Assembly: GCF_003259435.1 (NCBI RefSeq)
Contig: NZ_QLMA01000002.1
Span: 434,001 to 498,000, forward strand
DNA: 64,000 nt
Direction of reading: 5' to 3'
Source of the DNA: Chitinophaga dinghuensis
GTDB lineage: Bacteria > Bacteroidota > Bacteroidia > Chitinophagales > Chitinophagaceae
In this document: positions 8,357 through 16,058 of the stretch, in pieces
How the letters are laid out: each line of letters begins with the position of its first letter
Numbering within the stretch: the first letter of the stretch is position 1
Program-made: the position numbers and the translations under genes
The notes under the pieces: model-generated
What the model was told of the DNA's origin: nothing
What the model saw: the letters and a program-made list of their open reading frames with translations, nothing else
Databases searched by the model: none

Positions 8357-9733
8357 TTATTTTCTTCTCTCTTTCCACATCTGATTAAACGACTTCGGCG
8401 CAAATACCGGTAGATCGCGGTTATCGCCCCAGCTTTTCGCAAAGAAACGGCGCAGCAGGATATTTTTCCATTTACCGCTGGCCATATTCATCATTTTACG
8501 ACTCAGACATCCCTGTTTCCAGCCAAACCAGGCTAATTTCTCAGAGCCGGAAGTAAAGTTCTCTTCCACCGCTTTCTGGCGGTTATGGAGTAATAATTCA
8601 TGCAGATTGATACGCACCGGACATACTTCAGTACAGTTGCCACAAAGGGACGATGCAAAGCTAAGATGCATGTAAGTGCCTATATCTTTCAGATGTGGGG
8701 TAATTACAGCGCCAATAGGGCCACTGTAAGTAGTGCCATAAGTATGACCGCCAATGTTCTTGTAAACAGGGCAGGCATTGAGGCAGGAACCACAACGAAT
8801 GCAATACAGACTTTCCCTGGCTACTGTATCCTGGAGGATATTGGTACGACCGTTATCCATCAGGATGACATACATTTCTTCTGGTCCGTCGATTTCATTT
8901 TCCTGGCGCGGACCACTGAAAATGCTGTTATAGGCAGTGATCAGCTGACCGGTACCATAAGTGGCCAGTAGTGGCCAGAAGAGGGCCAGATCAGTAATAG
9001 AAGGCAATACCTTTTCAATGCCCACCAACACAATATGTGTTTTAGGAAATGCAGTACTCAGACGGGCATTACCTTCATTTTCCGTGACACAGATAGAACC
9101 TGTATCTGCGATGATGAAGTTGGCGCCTGTGATGCCGATTTCAGCATCTAAGTATTTCTGGCGGAGCTTTTCGCGGGCCACCATGGTGAGTTGTTCGGGA
9201 GTAAGTCCTGGATCAGTGCCCAGTTTTTCAGCGAAGAGGCGGGCTACATCTTCCTTGCTTTTATGCATAGCAGGCGTCACGATGTGATAAGGGGGCTCTT
9301 CATCCAGTTGTTGGATATATTCTCCGAGATCCGTTTCTACGCACTCAATACCATTCGACTGAAGGAAGGAATTCAGGTGTACCTCCTCAGTGGCCATGGA
9401 CTTGCTTTTTACGATGCTTTTGCAGCTTTTCGCTTTACAGATAGCAAGGATTTCCTGTTGTACCTGTTCGGCTGTTTCTGCCCAGATCACCTTGGCGCCT
9501 CTTCTGGTGATATTCATTTCGAATTCTTCCAGGTGCTTATCGAGGTGCTCAATGGCTCTCCATTTCACATTTTTGGCGCGTTCGCGGGCTCCCTGAAGAT
9601 CAGTGAACTGCAGCTTGCCGGCTTTAACCGCCGTATTGTATTTTCCTATGTTGAAGTTGATAGTCTGCCGATGACCTAGATCAGACGCTTTTTTTTCGCT
9701 TTCCTCAAGAAAGTGGGATGCTGTTTCGTGCAT
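8357..9733 (-). CDS. LutB-like iron-sulfur protein (LUD domain)
   Basis: A 458-residue protein of the LutB/LldF family, which takes part in L-lactate oxidation to pyruvate together with LutA and LutC in other bacteria. The LUD domain spans about 65-300 (SMATEEVHLNSFL, GITGANFIIADTGSICVTEN). Two [4Fe-4S] motifs follow: CIRCGSCLNACPV near 311 and CGNCTEVCPV near 364. The C-terminal WKQGCLSRKMMNMASGKWKN matches the family's tail. Its stop codon abuts that of the converging anti-sigma-like gene, so there is no room for a separate terminator. LutA and LutC partners are not in the window. It lies 67 nt after the DUF3109 gene and may share its transcript. Confidence 0.88.
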   Translation of the reverse strand: MHETASHFLEESEKKASDLGHRQTINFNIGKYNTAVKAGKLQFTDLQGARERAKNVKWRAIEHLDKHLEEFEMNITRRGAKVIWAETAEQVQQEILAICKAKSCKSIVKSKSMATEEVHLNSFLQSNGIECVETDLGEYIQQLDEEPPYHIVTPAMHKSKEDVARLFAEKLGTDPGLTPEQLTMVAREKLRQKYLDAEIGITGANFIIADTGSICVTENEGNARLSTAFPKTHIVLVGIEKVLPSITDLALFWPLLATYGTGQLITAYNSIFSGPRQENEIDGPEEMYVILMDNGRTNILQDTVARESLYCIRCGSCLNACPVYKNIGGHTYGTTYSGPIGAVITPHLKDIGTYMHLSFASSLCGNCTEVCPVRINLHELLLHNRQKAVEENFTSGSEKLAWFGWKQGCLSRKMMNMASGKWKNILLRRFFAKSWGDNRDLPVFAPKSFNQMWKERRK

Positions 9734-9800
9734 AAGCTAATCCGATAAAATGCGTAATAAAGATAGTTTATACCGGAGGAATTACGAGCGCATAATTTCC

Positions 9801-10370
9801 TCATTTGTATTGCTTCTGTGCAATTTCATCCAGCACTTCATAAAATTCCGTGCCGTATTTTCTGATGATTGCTTCTTTTAGGAAGCGGTATACAGGCACC
9901 TGAAGGGCTTTCCCGTTCTTACAGGCGGGTTTGCATATATCCCAGCGGTCATAATTGACTGCTTCGAAGCTGTCATATTTCGTAATGCGGATGGGGTAGA
10001 GGTGGCAGGAAATGGGTTTCTTGTAGTCCACCACACCATCTTTAAACGCTTTCTCGATGCCGCATCCTACTACGCCATGTTCATCTATGGATGCGTAGGC
10101 ACAGATGCCACTTTTGACAATCGGTGTAACGTAACCGTGTTCCGGGTCCGTTGTATGGGTACCGGTTTTCTCGATTTCGCTGATACCTTCAGGACGGAGA
10201 TAGGATTTGATTTTAGGGTAAATCTTTTTCAGGATTTTGAGTTCCTCTTTATCGAGCGGCGCGCCACAGTCGCCCGCCACGCAACATGCGCCTTTGCAGG
10301 CCGACAAATTGCATACGAACTGCTCTTCAACTACTTCATCACTGATATACTTGTCGTCGATAATAATCAT
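9801..10370 (-). CDS. DUF3109 family cysteine-rich protein
   Basis: A 189-residue protein of the DUF3109 family, widespread in Bacteroidota and without an agreed function. It begins with the conserved stretch CNLSACKGACC followed by VAGDCGAPL, and has further cysteines in KSGICAYA, GVVGCGIEKAF, PISCHLYPIR and WDICKPACKNGK. The cysteine pattern resembles metal or Fe-S binding proteins of the YkgJ type. It follows gldD by 79 nt on the same strand. Confidence 0.85.
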   Translation of the reverse strand: MIIIDDKYISDEVVEEQFVCNLSACKGACCVAGDCGAPLDKEELKILKKIYPKIKSYLRPEGISEIEKTGTHTTDPEHGYVTPIVKSGICAYASIDEHGVVGCGIEKAFKDGVVDYKKPISCHLYPIRITKYDSFEAVNYDRWDICKPACKNGKALQVPVYRFLKEAIIRKYGTEFYEVLDEIAQKQYK

Positions 10371-10449
10371 TGGGTATGGTCTGATGCTGGGTTACAGCGT
10401 GTTTTAGTTTACAGACCACAAAGTTACGGGAAAAAGCGGGCTTTTTTTA

Positions 10450-11049
10450 CTACCTCCAATGCAAGGATTCCACCAGTTTGCGCATATCCTGTTCCAGGAA
10501 TTTATTGACAGGTGCCAGGGAGTCTGCGTTAGGGGTGGCATCAAAATAGAGCGCACCACGGAGGAAGTGACTGGATGAGTCTGTTACAAAGAACTGACGG
10601 GCAGAAGCCGCATTGCCGCCTACAGCGTAAAATGTACCGTACACATTGTTAGGAGTAGCGATGGCATTTTCATCGATATAATCCGCCTTGTATGTGTGTT
10701 TGTAGGTCATTTTAAAGGCATCATCAATCAGTTTGCGCAGATTATTCTGGCCCTGACCAATGATTTTATAGCTGAGATAGATTTTCCCATTGAGACTGGG
10801 GAAGTCGATATTAATCCAGTAAGGGTTTTCCGGTTTATCGCCGAAAAAGGAAGTATCCTTGATGATCTGGGCGTATTCCGGATATTCGAAAGTGTATGGG
10901 TATCCTGGCGCGTCAAAGGTTTTGTATTTTCTTTCCGGGAAATTGATCTGGAAATAACCTCTTGGTTTCGGTGTATAGGCTTGTTCACAGGCGCTGCATA
11001 CAACAGAGAGTATCAGACATGCGAACAGGAGATGTTTTCTTTTTGGCAT
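10450..11049 (-). CDS. gldD: Gliding motility lipoprotein GldD
   Basis: A 199-residue lipoprotein needed for gliding in Flavobacterium. The signal sequence ends at a lipobox (SVVCSAC), so the mature protein is anchored at a cysteine near residue 20. The family's opening motif PKPRGYFQINFPERKY follows, with YPYTFEYPEYAQI and WINIDFPSLNGKIYLSYK further on. It starts 24 nt after gldE, matching the known gldE-gldD order, and is surely co-transcribed with it. Confidence 0.92.
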   Translation of the reverse strand: MPKRKHLLFACLILSVVCSACEQAYTPKPRGYFQINFPERKYKTFDAPGYPYTFEYPEYAQIIKDTSFFGDKPENPYWINIDFPSLNGKIYLSYKIIGQGQNNLRKLIDDAFKMTYKHTYKADYIDENAIATPNNVYGTFYAVGGNAASARQFFVTDSSSHFLRGALYFDATPNADSLAPVNKFLEQDMRKLVESLHWR

Positions 11050-11073
11050 TTCAGGATATACGTTTGAGAGGGC

Positions 11074-12417
11074 TTAGGCTTCTTCAGAAGCGTCTGGCCT
11101 TACAGTTACCTGTACTTTCTGGATGCGCATTTTATTCACTTCCAGTACAGTAAAATCATAGTTGCTGTAGCTTATAACGCTGTTTTCTTCAGGAAATTTT
11201 CCGGAGAGTTCCAGTATTAGTCCACCCAGGGAATCGCTTTCACCTTTAACAGTTTCAAAGGTATCGGCGGAGATGTTCATGATGCGGCAAACGTCGTTGA
11301 GCATGGTTTTGCCTTCAAATACATAGGTGAAATTATCCACTTTGCTGTAGTTGAATTCTTCCTCATCGAATTCATCTTTGATATCGCCGATGACTTCTTC
11401 CATGATATCTTCCAGGGTAACGATACCGGAGGTACCGCCGAATTCATCCACCACAACGGCGAAATGCATTCTTCTGCTTTGAAATTCGTGGAGGAGGTCT
11501 TCAATAAGTTTATGTCCATGAACAAAGAAGGGTTGGCGCATGATTTCGTGCCAATCGAAGGTATTGTCTTTATCCAGGTGAGGTAGGAGATCTTTAGTAT
11601 GGATAACGCCTACGATGTTATCCAGGTTTCCTTTGTAAACCGGAAGGCGGGAGTAGTGAAGGTCTGCCACGCGTTTCACCACTTCGGAGAATGGGAGGTC
11701 GTATTCGATGCCGTTTACATCGAGTCTGCCTCTCATAATCTGTTTAACGGTGATATTTCCGAATTTGAGAATTCCTTTCAGGATATTTTTTTCTTCTTGA
11801 GAGGCGGTAGGGTCTACGCTCATTTCGATGGCCTGGTCTATTTCCTGGTAATTAACAGGACCTGCGCCACGGTGGAAGAGTTTAGCTTCAATGCTGCCGC
11901 TCATGGATACGAAGAAATCGCTGACAGGTTCGAGGGTAGCATGTACAATACTAACGAACCAGGCGAAATAGGTAGCAAAGCGAATATTGTTTTGCGCTGC
12001 CCATACGCGGGGGAGTATCTGGCCACAGAACAGGAGTACGAGGCAGATAACAGATATGCGGACCACATAAGAAACAACCGGCAGTGTTTGCAGGTCTTCC
12101 ATTTGTGTGATCAGGTAATTGGTGGTGAGAATAAAGGCGATAGCCAGCACTATACCTGCTATTTGCAGGGAGGCTAGCAATGACCTGGGTTTTTCCAGCA
12201 ATTTGGTAATGAGTTTGCCGGAGGCGTTCTGTCTGGTTTTAAGAACGTTAAGGTCCTTATAATTCAGGGAAAAGAATGCCACCTCTGCACCTGCAACGAT
12301 AAAGGTGAGTAACAATAGTACAAAAATCACCAGCGAAAACACCACAACATTGGGTGCAGCAGTAGCGCTGTTGGTTTGCAGGAGTGAGGATATGTTGCTT
12401 GCCGGAGTGATATCCAA
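11074..12417 (-). CDS. gldE: Gliding-associated membrane protein GldE (CNNM/CBS/CorC-HlyC)
   Basis: A 447-residue membrane protein with a DUF21/CNNM transmembrane part (helices at about 28-50, 85-110, 115-150), two CBS domains (about 215-340, with VGVIHTKDLLPHL and FGGTSGIVTLEDIMEEVIGDI) and a C-terminal CorC/HlyC domain (about 355-440, SLGGLILELSGKFPEE). GldE acts with GldD in gliding; related CNNM proteins move or sense Mg2+. The start codon is TTG at 12417: an in-frame stop lies two codons upstream and no ATG gives the full N-terminus. The cluster mutY-ssb-gldE-gldD matches the order I recall from Flavobacterium. Confidence 0.92.
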   Translation of the reverse strand: MDITPASNISSLLQTNSATAAPNVVVFSLVIFVLLLLTFIVAGAEVAFFSLNYKDLNVLKTRQNASGKLITKLLEKPRSLLASLQIAGIVLAIAFILTTNYLITQMEDLQTLPVVSYVVRISVICLVLLFCGQILPRVWAAQNNIRFATYFAWFVSIVHATLEPVSDFFVSMSGSIEAKLFHRGAGPVNYQEIDQAIEMSVDPTASQEEKNILKGILKFGNITVKQIMRGRLDVNGIEYDLPFSEVVKRVADLHYSRLPVYKGNLDNIVGVIHTKDLLPHLDKDNTFDWHEIMRQPFFVHGHKLIEDLLHEFQSRRMHFAVVVDEFGGTSGIVTLEDIMEEVIGDIKDEFDEEEFNYSKVDNFTYVFEGKTMLNDVCRIMNISADTFETVKGESDSLGGLILELSGKFPEENSVISYSNYDFTVLEVNKMRIQKVQVTVRPDASEEA

Positions 12418-12437
12418 GTTTTACAGCTTTGATGTAA

Positions 12438-12445
12438 CAAATCTA
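12438..12445 (-). promoter_or_regulatory. Candidate -7 box for gldE
   Basis: Reads TAGATTTG on the minus strand, matching TAnnTTTG, 20 nt before the gldE start. A TTTG lies only 14 nt further upstream, shorter than usual spacing. A second match, TATATTTG, lies at 12496-12503. Confidence 0.5.
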
Positions 12446-12560
12446 GATAGTAGGAAATCCAAACTGCAGAGGCAGGTATGAATATTCCATGCACGCAAAT
12501 ATAAGTAATGTCCCTATATGGGATTACGTCCTAATGAAAACTTAAACTTTTTTAATATTA

Positions 12561-13022
12561 CTAAAAAGGCAGATCGTCTGCAGGTTCGTTCAATGAAGGG
12601 GGAATTTCCATGTTGTTGGGAAAGTTTTCTCCTGAAGTGGAACCTGAGCCGCTATGGTGAGGTATGGGGTGATCTGAGCTGTTAAGGTCCATTCGTTTGT
12701 CGAGCATAACGAGGTTATCTCCTACAACTTCGGTAGCGAATTTCTTGTTACCTTCTTTATCTTCCCAGCTACGGGTACGTAAGCGACCTTCGATATAGAC
12801 CAGACTTCCTTTGTGCAGATATTTCTGAGCCAGTTCTGCGAGTCCGCGCCATAAAACGACTGTATGCCATTCTGTTTGACTGATGAGTTTACCTGCTCTG
12901 TCTTTGAATGTTTCAGTGGTAGCTAACGAAAATTTGGCTACGGCAATATTTCCTTCCAAAAACTGTACATCCGGGTCCCTGCCTAAATTGCCAATCAATA
13001 TTACTTTATTAACACCTCTCAT
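12561..13022 (-). CDS. ssb: Single-stranded DNA-binding protein
   Basis: A 153-residue SSB. The OB fold occupies about 1-108, starting RGVNKVILIGNLGRDPD with the family's EWHTVVLWRGLAELAQKYL and GSLVYIEGRLRTRSW. The Ser/Gly-rich tail ends in DDLPF, the acidic tip that docks repair and replication proteins. It lies between mutY and gldE on the same strand, with gaps of 131 and 143 nt. Confidence 0.97.
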   Translation of the reverse strand: MRGVNKVILIGNLGRDPDVQFLEGNIAVAKFSLATTETFKDRAGKLISQTEWHTVVLWRGLAELAQKYLHKGSLVYIEGRLRTRSWEDKEGNKKFATEVVGDNLVMLDKRMDLNSSDHPIPHHSGSGSTSGENFPNNMEIPPSLNEPADDLPF

Positions 13023-13153
13023 AGTTGTAGGTTTTTTTTAGTCTATTGATAAAGAGTTCTTCTTTTATTAAATAAACAACCTTCTTAAAGTTAATATTTT
13101 TTTGCAATCGGCCTTCAAAAAAATATAAATCTTTCTAAATGGGTGCTGTCGGG

Positions 13154-14227
13154 CTATAAAAGCAGGCCAGTTTTGGATTGCAGGAAGCTGGTGATCGTTT
13201 TTGGAAAGGCAAAGTTATCGAGTGATGCGGTTGGGATCAGTTGATAACCTGGGATTTCCAATGGTTGATCGATGGCGATGTTAATGAATTGACTATGAAT
13301 TGTTTGATGGGTTAGTTGTTGTTTGAATGGTTTGGAGATGCGTGTCGTTTCGTAGGCGGCCTCTCCGAAAATCTGCTGAAAGTCGGTTCCCGAAAGGATT
13401 TGCGTGCTGTCGGCAGGCGCGGCCGTTTCCAGGAGAATGAATTCATGCAGGTTCTGCCATATATCGCTTTCTGTGCGTTTACGGATATAGATCTGGTCTT
13501 TCCAGGAGGCGATGATATAGTTGAAATATCTTTTTTTGATCTGTAATTTTTTGGTTTTTACAGGTAAGAGAGACACGGTTCCCTCGTGATAGGCGGCGCA
13601 TTTTTTTTGTAGCGGACAGGTATCGCATTCCGGTAGCTGCGGTTTGCAAACTACGGCGCCGAAATCCATAATGCTTTGATTATAAATGGCTGATTTATCC
13701 TTTGGTAATAATTCCTGGGCCAGATCGGCGAATAATTTTTTCCCGGCGGTAGTATCCATGGGGGTATCTATGCCGAAGAAGCGGGAGAGTACCCGGAAAA
13801 CGTTTCCGTCCAATACGGCGTAGGGGAGATTAAAAGCAAAGGAGGCGATGGCGGCTGCGGTATACGGGCCAATGCCTTTCAGGGCGTTTATTTGTTCGTA
13901 TTTATCAGGAAACCGACCAAGATAGGTTTGTGAAATTTCCCTGGCGGCAGCGAGCATGTTTTTACAGCGGGCATAATACCCGAGGCCTTGCCACAGGCGG
14001 AATACTTCTTCCTCGTTGGCCGCTGCGAGATCGTTGGCGGTGGGGTATTGAGAGATGAATCGTTCATAGTACGGCCAGCCTTGCTCAACGCGGGTTTGTT
14101 GTAGGATTATCTCAGACAACCAGATTCGGTAGGGATCTTTTTCACCTTTCCAGGGCATGGATCGGGAATTGTGTTCCTGGTTCCATTCCAGTAATTTTTC
14201 GGTAAAAAAAAGTCGGGCGGCTTGCAT
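13154..14227 (-). CDS. mutY: A/G-specific adenine glycosylase MutY
   Basis: A 357-residue DNA repair enzyme that removes adenine mispaired with 8-oxoguanine. The HhH-GPD core covers about 30-185, with the catalytic Glu in LSEIILQQTRVEQ, the hairpin LKGIGPYTAAAIASFAF and the catalytic Asp in VLDGNVFRVLSR. The [4Fe-4S] cluster ligands are visible as C-x6-C-x2-C-x5-C in CKPQLPECDTCPLQKKC. The C-terminal NUDIX-like 8-oxoG recognition domain (about 225-345) is present. It leads the minus-strand cluster with ssb, gldE and gldD. Confidence 0.96.
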   Translation of the reverse strand: MQAARLFFTEKLLEWNQEHNSRSMPWKGEKDPYRIWLSEIILQQTRVEQGWPYYERFISQYPTANDLAAANEEEVFRLWQGLGYYARCKNMLAAAREISQTYLGRFPDKYEQINALKGIGPYTAAAIASFAFNLPYAVLDGNVFRVLSRFFGIDTPMDTTAGKKLFADLAQELLPKDKSAIYNQSIMDFGAVVCKPQLPECDTCPLQKKCAAYHEGTVSLLPVKTKKLQIKKRYFNYIIASWKDQIYIRKRTESDIWQNLHEFILLETAAPADSTQILSGTDFQQIFGEAAYETTRISKPFKQQLTHQTIHSQFINIAIDQPLEIPGYQLIPTASLDNFAFPKTITSFLQSKTGLLL

Positions 14228-14412
14228 TTATATATTATTTTAATAAAATTATTTAGTATATTGATATGGCAAAAGGTGGCCTGAAAACCCTATAAGGCAC
14301 ATCTGTTACCCTTTTCCAGGGATGCAAATAAATATAAAATATCGCCAATACAGTTATAAGAAAAAATAATAAAATTTATTTGCTTAAAATTCAGCAATTA
14401 AAAATTTTAAAT

Positions 14413-14420
14413 TAACTTTG
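14413..14420 (+). promoter_or_regulatory. Candidate -7 box for the HU gene
   Basis: TAACTTTG matches TAnnTTTG and lies 27 nt before the HU start. The nearest upstream TTTG (14379-14382) is 30 nt away, too far for a normal -33 element. Confidence 0.45.
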
Positions 14421-14447
14421 AGAGTAAAGTAATCCTCTCGCTTTTAT

Positions 14448-14735
14448 ATGAGAAAAGCTGATTTAATTAACAACATTGCTGAAAAAACCGGCATCCCCAA
14501 AGTAGATGTGTTAGTAACCTTAGAAGCTATGTTCAAGGAAGTGAAAGAAGCGCTGGCGAATGGAGAACACATTTATATCAGAGGGTTTGGCAGTTTTATC
14601 ACCAAGAAGAGAGCCGCCAAGATCGGCCGTAACATTAAGAAGAACGTTGCTGTGGAAATTCCGGAGCACTTTATTCCAGCATTCAAACCATCGAAAGAAT
14701 TTGTTGCTGAAGTAAAGAAGCTTAAAAGTTCTTAA
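14448..14735 (+). CDS. HU/IHF family DNA-binding protein
   Basis: A 95-residue nucleoid protein. It shows the HU fold from MRKADLINNIAEKTGIPKVD through GEHIYIRGFGSFITKKRAA to the DNA-binding arm with the conserved proline (EIPEHFIPAFKPSKEF). HU proteins bend and compact DNA as dimers. It is divergent from mutY and 25 nt upstream of the TPR gene; HU, TPR protein, tiny basic protein and RNase G form a run I recall from other Bacteroidota. Confidence 0.95.
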   Translation: MRKADLINNIAEKTGIPKVDVLVTLEAMFKEVKEALANGEHIYIRGFGSFITKKRAAKIGRNIKKNVAVEIPEHFIPAFKPSKEFVAEVKKLKSS

Positions 14736-14760
14736 TTTCGCAGCCTAATTTATTTAGGCC

Positions 14761-15603
14761 ATGCGAAAATCACAAGTTCTCCTTATTGGTGCTGCTGTAG
14801 CGTTATTGGTGGTATTATATGCCTTTGGCCGTACAGTGCCCCGGTCGGACAAGAAAGCTATGTCAACTGCCGCTCCTATGCAGGGCGGACAGGAGGTGGC
14901 CCCTATTGCTTTTTCTGAGCTGCTGGATGCAGCCAAGCAACGTATTCCCGCAGAAAAACTGCTCCAAGTAAATACGATCGAAACCAATGTGGTGCGTGGG
15001 GATGTAAAAACCCAGCAGATAGCTGCGTATCGCCAGCTCTATACCACGTGGGACAGTCTTAATGAGGCGCCAGTTGCCGCATATTATCTCGGTCAAGCGG
15101 CCAAGTTGGAAAATTCCGAAAAAAGCCTCACCTTTGCAGCCAATTTATTTTTAACCCATCTGCAGCATGCGGAAAATCCGGCTGTTGCTAAATGGGAAGC
15201 CAATCAGGCAGCTGAGCTGTTTGATGCGGCGATAGCGCTCAATCCTGAGAACGACACACTGAAAATGTCACAAGCCATGATTTTCATGAACAGTGGCGAA
15301 CCAATGAAAGGTGTGGGCATTCTGAGGGATGTAGTAGCTAAACACCCGGATAATATCGATGCACAGGTAACGCTTGCGAACCTGGCTATCACCTCCGGAC
15401 AATATGATAAAGCTATTGACAGACTGGAAGAAGTGATGAAAAGACACCCGGACAATGCAAAAGTAATTTTTGTACTGGCCGAGTCCTACAGAAGTAAAGG
15501 AGATAAAGCAAAAGCCATCGAACTGTTTAACAAAAGTAAACAGCACATGGACGACCCGGAGCTGAAGAAGGAAGTGGATAGTTATATCAAGAGTATTCAA
15601 TAA
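14761..15603 (+). CDS. Membrane-anchored tetratricopeptide repeat protein
   Basis: A 280-residue protein with an N-terminal membrane anchor (about residues 5-22, SQVLLIGAAVALLVVLYAF) and a mostly helical body. TPR units are clear from about 145 to 275 (NPENDTLKMSQAMIFMNSGE, HPDNIDAQVTLANLAITSGQ, HPDNAKVIFVLAESYRSKGD). TPRs mediate protein contacts; the partner is unknown. A 6-bp hairpin (GCCTAA 14743-14748 with TTAGGC 14754-14759) ends one base before the ATG and could modulate translation. The gene follows HU closely. Confidence 0.85.
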   Translation: MRKSQVLLIGAAVALLVVLYAFGRTVPRSDKKAMSTAAPMQGGQEVAPIAFSELLDAAKQRIPAEKLLQVNTIETNVVRGDVKTQQIAAYRQLYTTWDSLNEAPVAAYYLGQAAKLENSEKSLTFAANLFLTHLQHAENPAVAKWEANQAAELFDAAIALNPENDTLKMSQAMIFMNSGEPMKGVGILRDVVAKHPDNIDAQVTLANLAITSGQYDKAIDRLEEVMKRHPDNAKVIFVLAESYRSKGDKAKAIELFNKSKQHMDDPELKKEVDSYIKSIQ

Positions 15604-15640
15604 TATTTATTTTTTCAATCATCTAAAAACGTATTAGCGT

Positions 15641-15736
15641 ATGCCTTGCGGTAAGAAAAGAAAAAGACATAAAATTGCCACTCATAAGCGTAAAAAAAGA
15701 CTGAGAAAGAACCGGCATAAAAAAGGTAAGAAATAA
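15641..15736 (+). CDS. AURKAIP1/COX24-like 31-residue basic protein
   Basis: A very short gene: ATG at 15641, TAA at 15734-15736. The product begins MPCGKKRKRHKIATHKRKKR and ends KNRHKKGKK; more than half of it is Lys, Arg or His. It matches the tiny conserved Bacteroidota protein annotated as AURKAIP1/COX24-domain, whose mitochondrial relatives are small ribosomal subunit components, so a ribosome-associated role is likely but inferred. It sits 37 nt after the TPR gene and before RNase G. Confidence 0.8.
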   Translation: MPCGKKRKRHKIATHKRKKRLRKNRHKKGKK

Positions 15737-16058
15737 TTACTCCAGTTTCCCGCCATTTATACTAACCAGGTATTAATGACCCGGCGCGGCGGTCGGATAA
15801 AAATTTTCATATATCCTGCATGATTTTAGCTTTAATTCTTAAATTGCTAAAGTCATGCAGGTTGTTTCCATAGATCCCGCATAAGAATTCTCCGGATATT
15901 ACCTGCAGTGATCGCTGAACCCTTAAGCAATCCATCATCACGTACGTGACGAATATGCTAACTTTATAGTGAGCTAAAATTTGGTATGCAGTAAGCTGTA
16001 ATCTACAGTCGTGTGCATAGCATAAAGGTGAAGTTTTAAAGGTTAAAATTTTGGACGC
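15737..16058. other. Structured leader region upstream of RNase G
   Basis: About 320 nt without a gene. It contains a long hairpin with 16-bp arms at 15815-15830 (beginning CCTGCATGA) and 15846-15861 (ending TCATGCAGG), one G-T wobble and a 15-nt AT loop that can pair further. No T run follows, so it is not a plain terminator. A 12-bp palindrome TCACGTACGTGA lies at 15938-15949. RNase E-type genes in other bacteria are feedback-controlled through leader hairpins, which makes this a candidate control element. Confidence 0.55.
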
